Origin: an uncultured Phenylobacterium sp.
GTDB lineage: Bacteria > Pseudomonadota > Alphaproteobacteria > Caulobacterales > Caulobacteraceae
DNA length: 10,898 nt
Reading direction: 5' to 3'
Assembly: GCA_945952355.1 (NCBI GenBank)
Contig: CAMFIW010000046.1
Span: 1-10,898 of the forward strand
This document shows, one piece after another, positions 5,655-10,898 of the stretch. The notes beneath the pieces are model-generated. The model was not told where the DNA came from and did not search any database. It saw only the letters and a list, made by a program, of their open reading frames with translations. Numbering within the stretch: the stretch's first letter is position 1; each line of letters starts with the position of its first letter. A program made the position numbers and the translations under genes.

Positions 5655-6419
5655 TCAGGCTCTCCGCGCGCTGAAGTTCAGGATCCCGTCGCCCGTCTTC
5701 GGCGGCCGTCCCGTCCGGTAGTTGCCACAGACCTCGACCTCGCCGAACCCGACGCTCGCCAGGGCCATCTCCAGCTCCTTCACACCCCAGACCCGGTAGG
5801 CGAAGAACTCGATCTCGGCCTCGACCAGTCGCCCGTCCCGCCAGCGCTCGTAGCGGTCGCGGTTCACCCGGCGCTGGGCGATGGGGTCGGAGACCGCGAT
5901 CTGGCTCTCATGCGTCAGCAGGTCACCGTTCTCGGCCCGCCAGCTCCGGGGCCGCCCCTCGGCTTCGAAGAAGCTCATCGGCGGGATGTCGAGCAGGAGC
6001 TGGCCGCCCGGCGCCAGGTGGTCGCGAAACCGCGCCAGCGCCGCCACGCCGGCCTCGAAGTCGTCGATCAGGATGAAGGAGCTGGCCGGGACGATGATCG
6101 CGGCATAGGCGCGGCCCATGTCGAAGTCGTCGAAACCGGCCTGGACCAGGCGGAGGTCCAGGCCCCGCGCGGCGGCGTTGGTGGCGCAGATCGCCAGCAT
6201 CTCGGCGGAGCGGTCGAATCCCTCCATCGCGACGCCGGCTTCCAACAGGGGGATGGTCAGTCGGCCCGAGCCGCAGGCGGCCTCCAGGACCGGGCCGTCC
6301 AGGCCCTTCAAGCGGCCCTGGTAGTAGGGGCCGTCGAACAGCGACCCGACCGGCTTGTCGAGGTCGTAGATTTCAGCGCAGAGCCGCCCATAGCGGTTGC
6401 GCTCCGTGGTGTCGGACAT
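5655..6419 (-). CDS. Class I SAM-dependent methyltransferase
   Basis: The product has 254 residues. The SAM-binding motif I is VLEAACGSGRLTIPLLEAG (44-62). An acidic strand end follows at FDR (68-70, the ribose-binding position, here Asp69), then FDDFDMG (96-102) and the post-motif strand APGGQLLLDIPP (136-147). This is the Rossmann methyltransferase fold of the Methyltransf_25/11 type that modifies small molecules, proteins or RNA; the substrate is not deducible. The C-terminal part, from about 170, is a beta-rich extension with many charged and aromatic residues (RDRYERWRDGR). No membrane or signal segment is seen. The start at 6419 has no clear SD (GAGACC only). It is the last gene of the minus-strand series, 165 bases after a Trm112-family gene, a family known elsewhere to activate methyltransferases. 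Confidence 0.85.
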   Translation of the reverse strand: MSDTTERNRYGRLCAEIYDLDKPVGSLFDGPYYQGRLKGLDGPVLEAACGSGRLTIPLLEAGVAMEGFDRSAEMLAICATNAAARGLDLRLVQAGFDDFDMGRAYAAIIVPASSFILIDDFEAGVAALARFRDHLAPGGQLLLDIPPMSFFEAEGRPRSWRAENGDLLTHESQIAVSDPIAQRRVNRDRYERWRDGRLVEAEIEFFAYRVWGVKELEMALASVGFGEVEVCGNYRTGRPPKTGDGILNFSARRA

Positions 6420-6584
6420 GAAGGTCTCATGGCGAGAGGAAGCAGGCGATCACGCCCGCGGGCGGATCGGCGATGGTCCACGGACCTGCGCGCGCTCAGG
6501 CGCGGGCGGCGATCCGCACGGAATGACGAGCCTTCATCTATTCGCCTCCTCGCTTCGATGCGGAGGCAGCCTGCGCGGCGCCGC
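6420..6584 (-). promoter_or_regulatory. Leader-like region between the Trm112 gene and the methyltransferase
   Basis: Read on the minus strand, this gap has three elements. First is a hairpin GCCTCC/GGAGGC (6567-6562/6549-6544) whose right arm is the Shine-Dalgarno of a 13-codon ORF. Second is that ORF itself (6537-6496). Third is a hairpin CGATC-CGCC-[CGCG]-GGCG-(T)-GATCG further down, about 35-60 bases before the methyltransferase ATG. The end of the small ORF (GATCGCCGCCCG) can also pair with the right arm of that last hairpin (CGGGCGTGATC), so two alternative folds exist, as in attenuators. No T-run follows. I recognise no known riboswitch or leader family here. Confidence 0.35.
6496..6537 (-). 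CDS. Possible 13-residue leader peptide (MKARHSVRIAARA)
   Basis: This small open frame has an ATG, 12 further codons and TGA, read on the minus strand. GAGGAGG (6551-6545) lies 7 bases before its ATG, a stronger ribosome site than most annotated genes in this window have. The peptide is basic (K, H and three R) and is not rich in one amino acid, so it does not look like a classical amino-acid-operon attenuator. It starts 48 bases downstream of the Trm112 stop and ends 76 bases before the methyltransferase start. It could be a regulatory upstream ORF or a chance frame. Conservation in relatives would decide. Confidence 0.3.
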   Translation of the reverse strand: MKARHSVRIAARA

Positions 6585-6803
6585 TCAGTCCGTCAATTCC
6601 CGCGCTTCCTCGGGCAGCATGATCGGCACGCCGTCGCGGATCGGATAGGCCAGGCGAGCCTGGCGGCTGATCAGTTCGGCGCGGGTGCGGTCATAGTCGA
6701 GCGGGCCGTGGGTGACCGGGCAGACCAGCACCTCAAGCAGGCGCGGGTCGATCTCGGCCTCGAGGGCGGGCAGGTCGTCTTGGTCAGCGGCGGGGGAGGT
6801 CAT
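6585..6803 (-). CDS. Trm112/YcaR-family small protein (UPF0434)
   Basis: This 72-residue protein is close in its conserved core to E. coli YcaR (60 aa). The core [17 protein letters not shown] (22-38), a middle strand [13 protein letters not shown] (43-55) and [15 protein letters not shown] (56-70) are the Trm112 family pattern. Eukaryotic and archaeal Trm112 form beta-zipper complexes that activate several class I SAM methyltransferases; the bacterial role is less defined. Only one Cys (28) remains of the zinc knuckle, with Thr-His replacing the second Cys of the usual CPxC, so zinc binding is unlikely. The N-terminus carries an acidic extension of about 20 residues. It begins 10 bases after the LON-domain gene stop with no clear SD, which suggests translational coupling. 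Confidence 0.88.
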   Translation of the reverse strand: MTSPAADQDDLPALEAEIDPRLLEVLVCPVTHGPLDYDRTRAELISRQARLAYPIRDGVPIMLPEEARELTD

Positions 6804-6813
6804 GGAGGGGCTT

Positions 6814-7470
6814 TTACTGCAGGCTGTGCGGTTCGTCGCCGCCGTCGTCCATCGAGTCGATCTCGAGCAGGGCGGTGAGCGCCTCGCAGCGGGCGGCCAG
6901 CGACGGCGCCTCCAGCAGCGCCTGCTTCTCCACCGGCTCGAAAGGCAGGCCCATGGCCAGGCTGGTGACCAGGCTCTCCAGCGGCGCGGTCTCGGCCGTT
7001 TCCCAGTCGATGTCGAGCTCGCGGCGGTTCAGATAGGTCTTCAGCGCCTTGGCGAACCGCTTGCGGTCGAACGCCTCCGCCTCGACGTCCTCGTCTCCCA
7101 GGTCCTCGGCATAGCGCTCGAAGGTCGCCCGCACCTGGCGATAGGGCGTACGCACCGGCAGCTCGTCGCCAACCCCGAAACGGCACACGCCCGTGAGCGT
7201 GATCAGATAGGTGCCGTCCGAGGTCTCGTTGAAGCTGGTGATCCGCCCTGCGCAGCCGACGCCCGCCAGGTTCGGCCGGGCCCGCTCGCCGCCGGCGGTC
7301 TGGATCATGCCGATCATCCGGTCGCCCGCCATCGCGTCGTCGACCATGTTGAGATAGCGCGGCTCGAAGATCCGCAGCGGCAGCTCCCCGCCCGGCAGCA
7401 GCAGGGCGCCGTCCAGCGGAAAGACCGGGATGACCTGGGGCAGGTCGCCCGCGCGGCGGTAGCCGGTCAT
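6814..7470 (-). CDS. LON peptidase N-terminal (substrate-binding) domain protein
   Basis: The product has 218 residues and consists of the LON substrate-binding domain without the ATPase or protease parts of Lon. The domain starts at [19 protein letters not shown] (14-32), continues with the hallmark [10 protein letters not shown] (34-43) and VGCAGRI (71-77), and ends in a helical C-terminus (130-206) of the COG2802 type. It may bind or present proteins for quality control; the biochemical role is not established. The chosen ATG at 7470 is preceded by GGGAAAGG 6 bases upstream and gives the family-like N-terminus [11 protein letters not shown]. An alternative ATG at 7491 overlaps the cnoX stop as ATGA and adds seven residues. 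The frame is open further upstream inside cnoX, but that part has no LON similarity. Confidence 0.87.
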   Translation of the reverse strand: MTGYRRAGDLPQVIPVFPLDGALLLPGGELPLRIFEPRYLNMVDDAMAGDRMIGMIQTAGGERARPNLAGVGCAGRITSFNETSDGTYLITLTGVCRFGVGDELPVRTPYRQVRATFERYAEDLGDEDVEAEAFDRKRFAKALKTYLNRRELDIDWETAETAPLESLVTSLAMGLPFEPVEKQALLEAPSLAARCEALTALLEIDSMDDGGDEPHSLQ

Positions 7471-7487
7471 GGGAGGCCTTTCCCGCT

Positions 7488-8381
7488 TCATGAGAACAGG
7501 ATCGAGGACAGCCGGCGGCGGCCCGAGCGGGTGATGTCGGAGCCCGGCCCGGCGGCCTCGAACACGGTCAGCAGCTGCTTGCGCGCCGCCTCGTCGTTCC
7601 ATGCGCGGTCTGCGGCGATGATGGTCAGCAGGTGGTCCGCCGCCTCCTGCCATCGGCCGCGGCCGGCCAGCGCCTTGGCGAGCTCATAGCGGGCCTCGTG
7701 ATCGTCGGGGTTGGCGGCGATCGCCTTCTCGAAAGCCGAGGTCTCCGAGGGCGCCTCGTCGGCCAGGGCCAGGGCCGCGCGCACGCTGTCGAGGTCGGTG
7801 TCCTTGGCGTCGCCGGCGGCCTCGACGATCTCGCGGGCCCGCTCGGTCTCGCCGGCGTCCAGATAGATCTTGGCCATGCCGCCCAGCGCCTTGGCGTTGG
7901 TCGGGTCGATCTGCAGCACCTGGGCGTAGGCCTGGGCCGCGCCGCCGATGTCGCCCAGCTCGACGCTTTCCTTGGCCAGGGCCAGCAGCTCGTCGGTCTC
8001 GTTCATCGGCGCCTGGCCGGCGAGACGGTCGACGAAGCTTTTCACCTGGCTCTCGGGCAGGGCGCCCATGAAGCCGTCCACCGGCCGCCCGCCGGAGAAG
8101 GCGAACACGGCGGGGATCGACTGCACCCGCAGCTGGCCCGCATAGGCCGGGTGCTGGTCGATATCGATCTTCACCAGCTTGACCTTGCCCTTGGCGGCCA
8201 GGACGGCGCGCTCGATGGCCGGGCCGAGCTGGCGGCAGGGGCCGCACCACGGCGCCCAGAAGTCGACGATGACCGGCGTCTCCTTGGACGCCTCGATGAC
8301 GTCGGCCATGAAGCCGGCGTCCGTGCCGTCCTTGATGAGGTCGCCGGCCGGCTTGGGCTGGGTTTCGCCGATCAGGCTCAT
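7488..8381 (-). CDS. cnoX: CnoX/YbbN-type chaperedoxin (thioredoxin domain plus TPR)
   Basis: The product has 297 residues. The N-terminal thioredoxin domain (about 17-122) has the strand VIVDFWAPWCGPCRQ (37-51) with a complete redox motif, Cys46-Gly-Pro-Cys49, and the cis-proline SIP at 88-90. The C-terminal half (about 128-297) is an all-helical TPR array (DELLALAKESVELGDIGGAA; ARYELAKALAGRGRWQEAADHL). This is the architecture of CnoX (E. coli YbbN), a holdase that protects proteins from oxidation-linked aggregation and hands them to GroEL/DnaK. E. coli CnoX lacks a working CxxC, while the Caulobacter protein keeps WCGPC and is redox active; this copy is of the latter kind. The ATG at 8381 precedes the family N-terminus, and GGGA lies about 9-12 bases upstream. 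A 13-residue longer frame to 8420 lacks support. The LON-domain gene follows directly. Confidence 0.9.
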   Translation of the reverse strand: MSLIGETQPKPAGDLIKDGTDAGFMADVIEASKETPVIVDFWAPWCGPCRQLGPAIERAVLAAKGKVKLVKIDIDQHPAYAGQLRVQSIPAVFAFSGGRPVDGFMGALPESQVKSFVDRLAGQAPMNETDELLALAKESVELGDIGGAAQAYAQVLQIDPTNAKALGGMAKIYLDAGETERAREIVEAAGDAKDTDLDSVRAALALADEAPSETSAFEKAIAANPDDHEARYELAKALAGRGRWQEAADHLLTIIAADRAWNDEAARKQLLTVFEAAGPGSDITRSGRRRLSSILFS

Positions 8382-8396
8382 ATTGCTTATCCCGTC

Positions 8397-8411
8397 CCTG
8401 GGGGTCCCAGG
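8397..8411. repeat. Small inverted repeat upstream of cnoX
   Basis: CCTGGG/CCCAGG (8397-8402/8406-8411) is a perfect 6-bp stem with a 3-base loop, 16 bases before the cnoX start in the 75-base gap behind the tRNA-editing gene. In the same gap, on the minus strand, GGCCC-GGAA-GGG(A)CC followed by ATTTTA could be a weak terminator for the upstream gene. I see no convincing cnoX promoter. Confidence 0.3.
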
Positions 8412-8456
8412 CTCAAACACGCGTGGCCGCTAAAATGGTCCCTTCCGGGCCGGTCT

Positions 8457-8966
8457 TCAACGCACCACCATGGACATGGTGGGGAAATCCACCACGAGAG
8501 GCTCGATCGACAGCGCGTCGAGGAACCGCCGCAACCCCGCCTGCCCGACCGTCGTGGTCGCCGTGTTGGTCAGCGGATGGAAATTCACCTGCTCGGCCTC
8601 GGCCAGGGCGCGGTCCAGCACGAAGGTCACGCGCCGGTCGGTGTCGTTGACCAGGCCGAAAGCCGTGACCGAGCCGGGGGTCACGCCCAGGGTCTCCACC
8701 ATCAGCTCCGCCGGCCCGAAGGACAGCCGCGCCGAGCCGATCACGGCGTGCAGGCGCTTCAGGTCGATCGCCGTGTCGTCCTTGGCCGAGATCAGCCACA
8801 GCCGGCCCTTGGCGTCCTTCAGGAACAGGTTCTTGGTGTGGGCGCCGGGGATGCCGTCCTTGACCCCGGGCGCCTCGCCGACGCGGAAGACGGCGACATG
8901 GTCGGTGGTCGTGTGATCCACGCCGTGGGTGTCGAGGAAGGCGATCAGTCCGGCGCGGTCGAGCAT
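8457..8966 (-). CDS. Prolyl-tRNA editing deacylase ProXp-ala (YbaK/PrdX family)
   Basis: This 169-residue protein has the INS/YbaK fold. It hydrolyses mischarged Ala-tRNA(Pro) in trans and so keeps Ala out of Pro codons. Conserved features are [20 protein letters not shown] (26-45) with catalytic Lys45 and Asn46, the strand [10 protein letters not shown] (55-64), [19 protein letters not shown] (77-95) and the core [19 protein letters not shown] (100-118). The GAHTKNLFL segment places it in ProXp-ala/PrdX rather than the Cys-specific YbaK group. The family is characterised from Caulobacter crescentus, where prolyl-tRNA synthetase has lost its own editing domain. The ATG at 8966 has no proper SD. 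A promoter candidate puts the transcript start on that ATG, so the mRNA may be leaderless. cnoX follows after 75 bases on the same strand. Confidence 0.9.
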   Translation of the reverse strand: MLDRAGLIAFLDTHGVDHTTTDHVAVFRVGEAPGVKDGIPGAHTKNLFLKDAKGRLWLISAKDDTAIDLKRLHAVIGSARLSFGPAELMVETLGVTPGSVTAFGLVNDTDRRVTFVLDRALAEAEQVNFHPLTNTATTTVGQAGLRRFLDALSIEPLVVDFPTMSMVVR

Positions 8967-8972
8967 GCCCGC

Positions 8973-9002
8973 TCTCTAGCCGTTCGAGGGCCGCCCGGCC
9001 AA
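8973..9002 (-). promoter_or_regulatory. Candidate promoter of the tRNA-editing gene, predicted leaderless
   Basis: On the minus strand, TTGGCC (complement of 8997-9002) and TAGAGA (complement of 8973-8978, preceded by GC) are 18 bases apart. With the usual spacing of six bases from the -10 end, transcription starts at 8966, the A of the ATG. Leaderless mRNAs are common in Caulobacter, so this is plausible. It is a pattern match only. Confidence 0.45.
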
Positions 9003-9070
9003 GCCGTGCTGGACGCGGCGCCGTCAAGGTCGCTAAGCAGGTTCGACAGACCGAATGCGAGAAAAGTCCC

Positions 9071-9814
9071 ATGGAGCTCGAATGCTATCCCACCTCCGAG
9101 CGGCCGCCTGAGATCGTCGCCGGCCGGCCGCAGCGGGCCTGGATGGACAAGTTCTCCGAGCGACATCCCTATCGCTGCCTCCCGCTCAGCATGGCGAACA
9201 CCACGGGTTGGGAGATCCTCTGCCCCATGGCCTTCACGGCCGAGTGGAACGGCGGGCTGATGCAGAACGACATCACGCTCAAGACCGACTACCCGCATCC
9301 GGACTTCCACAACTTCGCCAAGAGCCATTTCAGCCACGGCGTGCTGACCATGCATCCCGGCTACCTGTTCCGGACGCCGCCCGGCTGGTCGATGATCGCC
9401 CAGGGGCCGCCCAACCACGTCAAGGACGGCATCCAGCCCCTGGCCGGCCTGGTCGAGACCGACTGGCTGCCCTTCCCCTTCACGATGAACTGGATCTTCA
9501 CCCGGCCCGGCAAGGTGAGGTTCGAGAAGGGCGAGCCCTTCTGCTTCATCACCCTGACCCAGGACAAGCAGGTGGCGGAGTTCCAGCCCGCCATCCGCTC
9601 CATGGCCCGCAATCCGGAACTCCGCGACCAGTACGACACCTGGGAGAAGCACCGCTCGGAATTCAACAAGCGCATCTTCCGCCTGGACCCCGACGCGACC
9701 AAGGAGGCGTGGCAGCGCTACTACTTCAAGGGCGAGTTCCCGGAGGAGACCGGCGTGGCGCCCAAGGACCACGTGAACAAACGCCGCCTGAAGGCCCCCA
9801 AATTCTTCGGGTGA
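9071..9814 (+). CDS. Uncharacterised protein, DUF6065-like
   Basis: The product has 247 residues with no signal peptide, membrane segment or catalytic motif I can name. The sequence is soluble and rich in aromatics: PYRCLPLSMANTTGWEIL (33-50), FTAEWNGG (55-62), a central block HFSHGVLTMHPGYLFRTPPG (86-105), IAQGPPNHVKDGIQPLAG (109-126), VETDWLPFPFTMNWIFTRPG (128-147) and RFEKGEPFCFITL (150-162). These blocks look like the DUF6065 family as I remember it; no function is known to me. The last 80 residues are charged and helical. The ATG at 9071 is preceded only by the weak GAGAAAA. It diverges from the tRNA-editing gene across a 104-base gap, in which TAAGCA (9034-9039, preceded by GC) is a possible -10 box without a good -35. 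The next gene downstream is tRNA-Gly. Confidence 0.8.
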   Translation: MELECYPTSERPPEIVAGRPQRAWMDKFSERHPYRCLPLSMANTTGWEILCPMAFTAEWNGGLMQNDITLKTDYPHPDFHNFAKSHFSHGVLTMHPGYLFRTPPGWSMIAQGPPNHVKDGIQPLAGLVETDWLPFPFTMNWIFTRPGKVRFEKGEPFCFITLTQDKQVAEFQPAIRSMARNPELRDQYDTWEKHRSEFNKRIFRLDPDATKEAWQRYYFKGEFPEETGVAPKDHVNKRRLKAPKFFG

Positions 9815-9819
9815 CCGCC

Positions 9820-9848
9820 TTGCAAACCCGCGGGCCCTCTGCCATAAG
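9820..9848 (+). promoter_or_regulatory. Candidate promoter of tRNA-Gly
   Basis: TTGCAA (9820-9825), a 17-base spacer and CATAAG (9843-9848) form a sigma-70-like pair in the 83-base gap after the DUF6065-like gene. The transcript would start about 9855, roughly 43 bases before the mature tRNA 5' end. No other element was recognised in this gap. Confidence 0.4.
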
Positions 9849-9897
9849 CCCGCTTCTCGAATTTCGGGGCGGCCGGAAACGGTGGTCCCTCAGGAGT

Positions 9898-9972
9898 GCG
9901 GGCGTAGCTCAGGGGTAGAGCACAACCTTGCCAAGGTTGGGGTCGTGAGTTCGAATCTCATCGCCCGCTCCA
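9898..9972 (+). tRNA. tRNA-Gly (anticodon GCC)
   Basis: A complete cloverleaf can be drawn. Acceptor arm: GCGGGCG (9898-9904) with CGCCCGC (9962-9968). D arm: GCTC/GAGC (9907-9910/9918-9921) around AGGGGTA. Anticodon arm: CAACC/GGTTG (9923-9927/9935-9939) with loop TTGCCAA and anticodon GCC at 9930-9932. Variable loop of five bases. T arm: GTGAG/CTCAT (9945-9949/9957-9961) with loop TTCGAAT. The discriminator is T9969, and CCA is encoded at 9970-9972. It reads glycine codons GGC and GGU; GGC is heavily used in this GC-rich genome. Confidence 0.97.
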
Positions 9973-9990
9973 GGAAATTCGGACGACCAG

Positions 9991-10020
9991 CGCGGCCCTT
10001 CGGGGCCGCGTTTTCGTTTT
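9991..10020 (+). terminator. Intrinsic terminator of tRNA-Gly
   Basis: A perfect 8-bp GC stem CGCGGCCC/GGGCCGCG (9991-9998/10003-10010) is capped by a TTCG tetraloop, in the very stable C(UUCG)G context, and followed by TTTTCGTTTT. It lies 18 bases after the tRNA CCA end and just before the 3' end of the convergent alpha/beta hydrolase gene. The T-run is only on the plus side, so it acts mainly for the tRNA transcript. Confidence 0.9.
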
Positions 10021-10026
10021 GGGGTC

Positions 10027-10898
10027 CTAGGCCGCGCCGGCGACGGGCGCGTGGGCGCGGTGGGCCGGGCGCGCAAGGCGCTGGGCGATGGTCTCGGCCA
10101 GGTCGGCGCGGACCTCGTCGTTGCGGAACAGGTGGTCCACGCCCGGCGGAAACTCAGTGTCCATGCCGAACACCTCGGCGAGCCGGCCGCGCGGCGTTCC
10201 GAAATAGTCTTCGAACTCCGCGAGGAAGGGATCGTCCCAGCCCTGGATCACCAGGGTGTCGACGCCACGCTCGGCGATGCCGCGAAGCTTGCGGCTGGCC
10301 GCCTCGGCGGGCGTGTCGCGGCCCAGGGAGCGGGCGGCCCCGGTCTCGAGAGCGCGCTGCAGCAACTGGCCGGGCACGGCGGCGATCTTGCGCCATGGCA
10401 CTGCGCCGCGCAGCATGGCGCGCCAGCGGGCGGGCTCGCGGGCGAGGTGCAGGTAGCCCTTCAGCCCCAGCACCGGATCCTGCGGTGGGGTCTCCAGGTC
10501 CCAGAACAGCCGGCGCGGATTGACCAGGACGATGCCGCTGACCCGCGGATCGAGTTGGGCGACGTTGCAGGCTAGCTGCGAGCCCCAGCAGAAACCGATC
10601 AGGCTGATGCGCTGGTGGCCGTTGGCGCGCAGCCAGCCCAGGGCCGCGTCCACGTCACCGAGGGCCTCGGCCATGTTGACGAACGGATCGAGCTGGCCGG
10701 GCCGCGCGGGGCTGTCGCCAAAGCCGGAGATGTCGAACCGGAGCGAGGTCACCCCCTCGGCCGCCAGGCGGCGGGCGACGCCGACCCACAGGCCGTCCAT
10801 TCCCGCCCGGCTGATCGCCCCGGTGTTGAGGAACAGCACGGCGGGCCTGTCGCGGCGCGCGCGGCCGCGGGGCTCGCAGAGGGTTGCGAACAAGGGCG
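10027..10898 (-). CDS. Alpha/beta hydrolase with Cys at the nucleophile position, 5' end outside the window
   Basis: The minus-strand frame is open from the right edge to the TAG at 10029-10027, about 290 residues. Numbered from the TTG at 10893, it shows an oxyanion-side strand AVLFLNTGA (18-26), RFDISGFGDS (52-61), the nucleophile elbow GFCWGS (100-105) with Cys102, the acid strand VIQGWDDPF (215-223; Asp220 or 221) and the histidine loop GVDHLF (251-256; His254). The C-D-H order suits an alpha/beta hydrolase. Cys instead of Ser occurs in dienelactone hydrolases and in hydrolases linked to exosortase or polysaccharide loci; the latter resemble this protein best from memory. The substrate is unknown. 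The only start codon inside the window is the TTG, without an SD, and the frame continues beyond it, so I treat the gene as 5'-partial. Confidence 0.8.
   Translation of the reverse strand, partial: PLFATLCEPRGRARRDRPAVLFLNTGAISRAGMDGLWVGVARRLAAEGVTSLRFDISGFGDSPARPGQLDPFVNMAEALGDVDAALGWLRANGHQRISLIGFCWGSQLACNVAQLDPRVSGIVLVNPRRLFWDLETPPQDPVLGLKGYLHLAREPARWRAMLRGAVPWRKIAAVPGQLLQRALETGAARSLGRDTPAEAASRKLRGIAERGVDTLVIQGWDDPFLAEFEDYFGTPRGRLAEVFGMDTEFPPGVDHLFRNDEVRADLAETIAQRLARPAHRAHAPVAGAA

Noticed and set aside
6420..6584. A known SAM or SAH riboswitch upstream of the methyltransferase
   Set aside because: I could not match any conserved core of the SAM-I, SAM-II or SAH classes. Only the general leader-like layout is supported.
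5652..6878. A 408-codon open frame on the plus strand across the methyltransferase, leader region and Trm112 gene
   Set aside because: It is antisense to recognised proteins, with no domain and GC-biased composition; its start lies inside a hairpin repeat end.
7632..9260. A 542-codon open frame on the plus strand across the cnoX and tRNA-editing genes
   Set aside because: It lies antisense to two clear protein families, has Gly/Arg/His/Val-rich low-complexity composition and matches no family. High-GC DNA produces such frames opposite real genes.
9898..10020. tRNA-Gly as an integration site for a mobile element
   Set aside because: No integrase, direct repeat of the tRNA 3' end or change in composition follows. 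A terminator and a normal chromosomal gene come next.
10891..10893. TTG as the true start of the alpha/beta hydrolase
   Set aside because: The frame stays open to the window edge, there is no ribosome site in the visible bases, and family members have residues before this point. It is treated as 5'-partial.
1..10898. A defence, secretion, phage or biosynthetic island
   Set aside because: All recognised genes are ordinary metabolic, translation or quality-control genes of uniform composition. Nothing points to horizontal acquisition.

Overview
The window is high-GC (about 69-70 % by eye) chromosomal DNA. It looks like the core genome of an alphaproteobacterium, most likely of the Caulobacterales (Caulobacter/Phenylobacterium type). 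Four things point there: best-recalled protein relatives such as a stand-alone prolyl-tRNA editing protein, a CnoX with an intact WCGPC site and a FabA/FabB/FabI set; promoters of the TTGRSC-N17/18-TAnAnn type preceded by GC, like the Caulobacter housekeeping consensus; purine/pyrimidine hairpins with CCTC/GAGG arms at gene ends; and a long 'GTCATCC...GGATGAC' intergenic palindrome. I see no prophage, transposase, CRISPR array, plasmid gene or defence island.

Layout. Bases 1-271 (-) hold the N-terminal 90 residues of a D-2-hydroxyacid dehydrogenase running off the left edge. Diverging from it is a secreted SH3-domain protein (351-890, +). Next comes a co-directional lipid block on +: fabA (991-1524), fabB (1554-2765), a large palindromic repeat, a GNAT acetyltransferase (2888-3343), a hairpin, fabI (3458-4270, GTG start) and a UbiH-family FAD hydroxylase (4284-5531). 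FabA makes the cis double bond, FabB elongates the unsaturated chain and FabI performs the final reduction, so the block covers the unsaturated branch of type II fatty acid synthesis. The hydroxylase, 13 bases behind fabI, adds a quinone step, so much of the block serves the membrane.

A convergent gap with two mirror-image hairpins (5544-5650) separates this from a minus-strand series. In transcription order that series is: a ProXp-ala-type tRNA-editing deacylase (8966-8457), cnoX thioredoxin-TPR chaperedoxin (8381-7488), a LON-substrate-binding-domain protein (7470-6814), a Trm112/YcaR-family small protein (6803-6585), a 165-base leader with a possible 13-codon ORF, and a class I SAM methyltransferase (6419-5655). 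The theme is translation fidelity and protein quality control.

Diverging from the deacylase is an uncharacterised DUF6065-like gene (9071-9814, +). It is followed by tRNA-Gly(GCC) (9898-9972) with its own promoter candidate and a textbook UUCG-loop terminator. The right end holds the 3' part of an alpha/beta hydrolase (-) with Cys at the nucleophile position, whose 5' end lies outside the window.

I did not find a clearly novel multi-gene system. The points most worth checking are the leader-like region between the Trm112 gene and the methyltransferase, the possible Trm112-methyltransferase partnership, the palindromic repeat abutting the GNAT start codon, and the predicted leaderless promoter of the tRNA-editing gene.
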